From: an uncultured Oscillospiraceae bacterium
GTDB taxonomy: Bacteria; Bacillota; Clostridia; Oscillospirales; Oscillospiraceae
Length of the DNA stretch: 8,627 bases
Reading direction: 5' to 3'
NCBI GenBank assembly: GCA_910577805.1
Contig: CAJTOE010000106.1
Coordinates: 1 to 8,627 of the forward strand
Shown here: positions 5,372 through 8,627 of the stretch, piece after piece
Position numbering within the stretch: the stretch's first letter is position 1
Layout of the letters: every line of letters begins with the position of its first letter
The notes under the pieces: generated by a model
What the model was told of the DNA's origin: nothing
Database searches by the model: none
The model's input: the letters and a program-made list of their open reading frames with translations, nothing else
Position numbers and translations under genes: made by a program

Positions 5372-6892
5372 TTATTTCCCCGTCTTGCACCGCTCGAAGC
5401 CGTCTGTCACGGCCTTCTCCGGCGCAGGGGTCAGCAGGCTCACCACCACGATGGCGGCGCTGGCAAACAGGAACGCGGGCAGCAGCTCATAAATGGCCCA
5501 GGCTCCGCCCATGGGGGCAATGGCAAACTTCCACACAAAGACCATCACGCCGCCGGTGACCATGCCCGCCAGAGCGCCCCACTTGTTGGAGCGCTTCCAG
5601 AACAGGGCGAACAGCATCGTGGGGCCGAAGGCCGCGCCGAAGCCCGCCCAGGCAAAGGACACCACCCGGAACACTGAGCTGTTGGGATCACGGGCCAGCA
5701 CGGCGGCAATCAGCGCAATAATCACCATGGTACCGCGGGCCATGACCATGCCCTTCCTGCCGGACAGGTCCAGCTTCAAAAACTCCGCGCCTAAGTTCTG
5801 GGAGACGGAGGACGAAGCCGCCAAAAGCTGAGAATCTGCGGTGGACATCGTCGCCGCCAGAATACCCGCGAGAATCACGCCCGCCAGCAGCGCGGCAAAG
5901 GGACCGTGCAGGCTAATCAGGCTGGAAATACGCACAATGATGGTCTCCGCGTCGCTCAGGGACTCCAGCGCCCCGGCGCAGGTCATGGCGCTTCCCACCA
6001 CGCCGATGAAAATGGCAACCGCCATGGAAATCACTACCCAGATGGAGGCCACCCGTCGGGAGAGCGTCAGCTTTTTTTCGTCCTCAATGGCCATGAACCG
6101 CAGCAGGATATGGGGCATTCCAAAGTAGCCCAGGCCCCAGGCCAGCAGAGAGCAGATGGTCAAAAAGCCGTAGGGATTGGAGCCTCCGGTGGAGGGGTCG
6201 TGAATGTTGGTGAAGGACAGATAACCGGCCATGGACTGGGCGTTGGACAGCACCGCGTCCATACCCCCGGCTTGGTTCACGCCGAAGCCCAGCACCACCA
6301 CCAGCGCGATCGTCATGATGATGGACTGAATCAGGTCGGTAAAGGACGCGGCCAGGAATCCGCCCAGCACCGTGTACAGCACAATGACCGCGGCGGAAAC
6401 CAGCATGGCGGGGACGTAGTCCACACCGAACAGGGTCGAAAACAGCTTGCCGCAGGCGGAGAAGCCGGACGCAGTATAGGGGATGAAGAAAATGATAATC
6501 ACCACCGCCGCGATGGCGGACAGAAGACTGCGTTCATCTCCCCAGCGCTTGGAGAAAAACTGCGGGACCGTGATGGCCCCCAGCTGGTGGGAGTACCGGC
6601 GGATGCGCTTGGCTACGATCAGCCAGTTCAGGTAGGTGCCGATGGCCAGGCCGATGGCGGTCCAGCTGGCCTCCGCCAGGCCGGTGACGTAGGCGACGCC
6701 CGGCAGTCCCATCAGCAGCCAGGAGGACATATCCGACGCTTCGGCGCTCATAGCCGTCACGAAGGGACCCAGCTTCCGGCCCCCCAGATAAAAGTCGTCC
6801 ACCGTGTCGTTTTTCTTGGAATACAGCCAGCCGATCCAGATCATGAAACCCAGATAGACCGCTATAGCGAGTAGAATTAATGTCTGTGCCAT
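5372..6892 (-). CDS. putP: Na+/proline symporter (SSS family)
   Basis: The 506-residue multi-spanning membrane protein is of normal length for PutP, which imports proline with sodium. The diagnostic segment LGPFVTAMSAEASDMSSWLL (41-60) contains aspartate 54, equivalent to the essential Asp55 of E. coli PutP. The ATMSTADSQLL segment matches the second sodium-site serine/threonine pair. VDDFYLGGRKLGP near the N-terminus is typical of the solute:sodium symporter family. Many hydrophobic helices are visible, consistent with the usual 13-helix LeuT fold. The ATG at 6892 has AGGGG 10 nt upstream. The gene is flanked by its own promoter and terminator, so it is probably transcribed alone. Role: uptake of proline as nutrient or compatible solute. 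Another SSS substrate cannot be excluded. Confidence 0.93.
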   Translation of the reverse strand: MAQTLILLAIAVYLGFMIWIGWLYSKKNDTVDDFYLGGRKLGPFVTAMSAEASDMSSWLLMGLPGVAYVTGLAEASWTAIGLAIGTYLNWLIVAKRIRRYSHQLGAITVPQFFSKRWGDERSLLSAIAAVVIIIFFIPYTASGFSACGKLFSTLFGVDYVPAMLVSAAVIVLYTVLGGFLAASFTDLIQSIIMTIALVVVLGFGVNQAGGMDAVLSNAQSMAGYLSFTNIHDPSTGGSNPYGFLTICSLLAWGLGYFGMPHILLRFMAIEDEKKLTLSRRVASIWVVISMAVAIFIGVVGSAMTCAGALESLSDAETIIVRISSLISLHGPFAALLAGVILAGILAATMSTADSQLLAASSSVSQNLGAEFLKLDLSGRKGMVMARGTMVIIALIAAVLARDPNSSVFRVVSFAWAGFGAAFGPTMLFALFWKRSNKWGALAGMVTGGVMVFVWKFAIAPMGGAWAIYELLPAFLFASAAIVVVSLLTPAPEKAVTDGFERCKTGK

Positions 6893-6923
6893 AAAATCGT
6901 TTCCCCTCTCAACTCCATATGAT

Positions 6924-6945
6924 ATTATACTGTATCATTATAACA
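6924..6945 (-). promoter_or_regulatory. Promoter region of putP with two TATAAT boxes
   Basis: An extended -10 TGTTATAAT (6945-6937) is followed 13 nt later by a second TATAAT (6929-6924). Neither has a clear TTGACA-like -35. Either could serve; the first has the extended -10 feature. The leader would be about 25-40 nt. Confidence 0.6.
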
Positions 6946-6968
6946 TAGGAAAAATAGAAGAGATACCG

Positions 6969-6994
6969 AAAAAATACCAGAATCCACAGGGATT
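6969..6994 (-). terminator. Weak candidate terminator of the 202-aa secreted protein gene
   Basis: On the minus strand AATCC-CTGT-GGATT (6994-6981) forms a 5-bp hairpin. A six-T run (the A-run at 6969-6974) follows about 6 nt later. It lies about 25 nt after the TAA at 7020. The stem is short, so transcripts may continue into the putP promoter region. Confidence 0.35.
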
Positions 6995-7019
6995 TCCGGG
7001 GGATTTTTGACAAATTTGT

Positions 7020-7628
7020 TTATAAAAGCGCGTCAATATTTTCCGGGGTGAACTCGTACCAGACAATGATCTCTTTTGCGTCCTGCTCCGCGCAGGCAGA
7101 CTCAAATTCCTGCCTCGAAGCAGGCTCTTTGTTGACATAATACAACTCACCCTGCTCCGATGACTCACACCAGGTAAACGGCTCGTCCTCCGATTCCGTC
7201 TCTCCAAACGAGAGAATCTTATAATATCCCCAGTCCCCCGCGCCGCTGGAGCCGCAGTATGTGCCGTCGGTCTTTATGTCCTGTAATCCCCGATACACCT
7301 GGGGATAGCAATGAATTTCACCATTTTCCGCCCGTAAAATCTCGAATTCCGCATACATGTTCGCACCGAAGCACATCCACAGCACGATCTCGCAAATCCC
7401 GTCCCCATCCAAATCTACCTGCGCGAAGCGGGCTGGCTCGACCTCAAAATCCAAGTCGTCCCGGTATTCGTTGAGAAAGATTTTTTCCTGACTCCAGGCC
7501 AGTACCATCTGTGTCTCTCCCAGAAGGACGCTGCGGAAATCCTCCGTCGGCTGGGGCGGGGCGGCAGGCGGGAGCGCCGCAGCTGCGGAGAGGATGACCG
7601 CGATGATTTGCCTAAAAAACTGTTCCAT
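7020..7628 (-). CDS. Secreted protein of unknown function with DxDGDG loop
   Basis: This 202-residue protein is not assigned to a family. The N-terminus (MEQFFRQIIAVILSAAAALP) is a likely signal peptide with cleavage near residue 20-26, followed by a proline-rich linker; no lipobox cysteine is present. Residues 70-83, QVDLDGDGICEIVL, form a DxDGDG loop followed by E-I-V-L, as in calcium-binding VCBS/FG-GAP-like or dockerin-type repeats of Firmicute surface proteins. The rest is acidic and aromatic-rich, with five further cysteines after C79 (86, 107, 125, 154, 179) that could form disulfides outside the cell. The ATG at 7628 has GGAGG 6 nt upstream. The gene follows gltA by 94 nt with no clear promoter of its own, so it may depend on read-through past the hairpin at 7675-7707. 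Function unknown. Confidence 0.72.
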   Translation of the reverse strand: MEQFFRQIIAVILSAAAALPPAAPPQPTEDFRSVLLGETQMVLAWSQEKIFLNEYRDDLDFEVEPARFAQVDLDGDGICEIVLWMCFGANMYAEFEILRAENGEIHCYPQVYRGLQDIKTDGTYCGSSGAGDWGYYKILSFGETESEDEPFTWCESSEQGELYYVNKEPASRQEFESACAEQDAKEIIVWYEFTPENIDALL

Positions 7629-7674
7629 ATTTTCCTCCACTTTTTTGTCCTGAGCTGCGTGATTTGGGATGGAA

Positions 7675-7707
7675 ACCGCCCCAGACAGCACAGCCGTCCG
7701 GGGCGGT
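7675..7707 (-). terminator. GC-rich hairpin after gltA
   Basis: The stem ACCGCCCCGGAC (7707-7696) with GTCTGGGGCGGT (7686-7675) has 12 bp with one G-U pair and a 9-nt loop, 15 nt after the gltA stop. Only TTTCC follows on the minus strand, so termination may be partial. It could instead be an mRNA-stabilising processing hairpin between gltA and the next gene. Confidence 0.55.
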
Positions 7708-7722
7708 ACACACATCGTATAT

Positions 7723-8627
7723 TCAGCTCTTGCTCTTGATGTACTCGTCGATGGATTTCGCCGCGCTCTTACCCGCGCCCATTGCCAGGATCACCGTGGC
7801 CGCGCCGGTAGCCGCGTCGCCGCCGGCGAAAATGTTGCCGCAGGAGGTGTGGCCGTGGTCGTCCGCCTGGACACAGCCCTTCCGGGTCTTTTCCAGACCG
7901 GGGGTGCCGTCGTAGCTCATGGGGTTGGGCTGGGTGCCCAGGGACATGATCACCGCGTCCACTTCCATCTTAAACTCGCTGCCGGGAATCTCCACCGGGC
8001 GGCGGCGTCCGGAAGCGTCAGGCTCACCCAGCTCCATCCGGATGCAGGTGATGGAGGACACACAGCCCTTCTCGTCGCCCTCGATGCACACCGGATTGGT
8101 CAGCAGGTCAAAGATAATGCCCTCTTCCTTGGCGTGGTGAATCTCCTCCAGGCGGGCGGGTAACTCCTCCTCGCCCCGGCGGTAGACGATGTGGACCTCC
8201 GCGCCCATGCGCTTGGCGCACCGGGCCGCGTCCATGGCCACGTTGCCGCCGCCGACCACCGCAACCTTCTTGTTGTGCAGTACCGGGGTCTCGCTGTCGG
8301 GCTTATAGGCCTTCATCAGGTTAATGCGGGTCAGGTACTCGTTGGCGGAGTACACGCCCACCAGAGACTCGCCGGGAATCTTCATGAACATGGGCAGGCC
8401 CGCGCCGGAACCGATGAACACCGCCTCAAAGCCCATTTCAAACAGCTCGGTAATAGTCAGCACCTTGCCGATGACCATGTTGAGCTGAATCTCCACGCCC
8501 ATCTTCTCCAGATTCGCCACCTCGCGCTTGACGATGGCCTTGGGGAGACGGAACTCCGGAATGCCGTAGCTGAGTACGCCGCCAGGGGTATGGAAGGCCT
8601 CAAACACCGTGACGGCGTAGCCCATCC
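7723..8627 (-). CDS. gltA: GltA/NfnB-type FAD/NAD(P)H oxidoreductase (5' part missing)
   Basis: About 300 C-terminal residues are visible; the family is about 460 long. The first visible ATG (8625) is internal, because it corresponds to the methionine of the family's LAKMGY segment, and the frame stays open to the edge. Features, counted from that Met: TPGGVLSYGIPEFRLPK (13-29), the pyridine-nucleotide motif VVGGGNVAMDAA (123-134), YRRGEEELPAR (148-158) for NADPH phosphate contact, and the FAD-binding GNIFAGGDAATGAATVILAMG near the end. Family members are the small subunit of NADPH glutamate synthase or the large subunit of the bifurcating transhydrogenase NfnAB. In clostridia lacking the large GOGAT subunit the NfnB role is common. 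The N-terminal iron-sulfur segment and the likely upstream partner (nfnA) lie outside the window. Confidence 0.88.
   Translation of the reverse strand, partial: MGYAVTVFEAFHTPGGVLSYGIPEFRLPKAIVKREVANLEKMGVEIQLNMVIGKVLTITELFEMGFEAVFIGSGAGLPMFMKIPGESLVGVYSANEYLTRINLMKAYKPDSETPVLHNKKVAVVGGGNVAMDAARCAKRMGAEVHIVYRRGEEELPARLEEIHHAKEEGIIFDLLTNPVCIEGDEKGCVSSITCIRMELGEPDASGRRRPVEIPGSEFKMEVDAVIMSLGTQPNPMSYDGTPGLEKTRKGCVQADDHGHTSCGNIFAGGDAATGAATVILAMGAGKSAAKSIDEYIKSKS

Noticed and set aside
5906..6874. A 322-codon open frame on the plus strand
   Set aside because: It is entirely antisense to putP, with His/Gly/Gln-rich composition typical of the complement of a high-GC membrane-protein gene and no recognisable domain.

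Overview
The window looks like a chromosomal segment of a moderately high-GC gut Firmicute, most likely of the Oscillospirales (Flavonifractor/Oscillibacter-like). The basis is the protein character, the strong AGGAGG-type ribosome binding sites, the TATAAT promoters, and an intergenic palindromic repeat (CCCTCATCCGTC...CTTCCCCC) of a kind common in that group. This placement is inference. All genes but the first are on the minus strand.

From left to right. (1) A small 12-cysteine DUF3795-like gene (73-345, +) has its own extended -10 promoter and ends inside a terminator hairpin shared with the convergent next gene. (2) An ABC-F ATPase of the Lsa type (368-1834, -; ribosome protection against lincosamides, streptogramin A and pleuromutilins) is preceded by a leader of about 235 nt. 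The leader has its own promoter (2077-2105), a 7-codon upstream ORF with a good ribosome binding site, a possible second upstream ORF, and a 14-bp Rho-independent terminator just before the gene's ribosome binding site. The motif TTCTTGCA or its complement TGCAAGAA occurs four times, so alternative helices can form. This is the architecture of antibiotic-induced, ribosome-mediated transcription attenuation. (3) A 164-bp MITE-like palindromic repeat (2160-2323) separates this unit from (4) a three-gene operon trxB-trxA-M3 peptidase (5185 down to 2345) behind a promoter at 5224-5251. The TrxB-like protein keeps the FAD site and the CATC redox centre but lacks the NADPH-binding motifs. It therefore resembles pyridine-nucleotide-independent (ferredoxin-type) thioredoxin reductases. 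The M3 peptidase is an exported lipoprotein whose start overlaps the trxA stop. (5) A putP-type Na+/proline symporter (5372-6892) has its own promoter and terminator. (6) A secreted 202-residue protein of unknown function carries a DxDGDG calcium-loop motif (7020-7628). (7) The C-terminal two thirds of a GltA/NfnB-type FAD/NAD(P)H oxidoreductase (7723-8627) runs off the right edge.

Functionally, the window combines inducible antibiotic protection, thiol redox control possibly fed by ferredoxin, peptide and proline scavenging, and a flavoprotein linked to NADPH/glutamate metabolism. The most notable items are the attenuator in front of the ABC-F gene and the atypical thioredoxin reductase.
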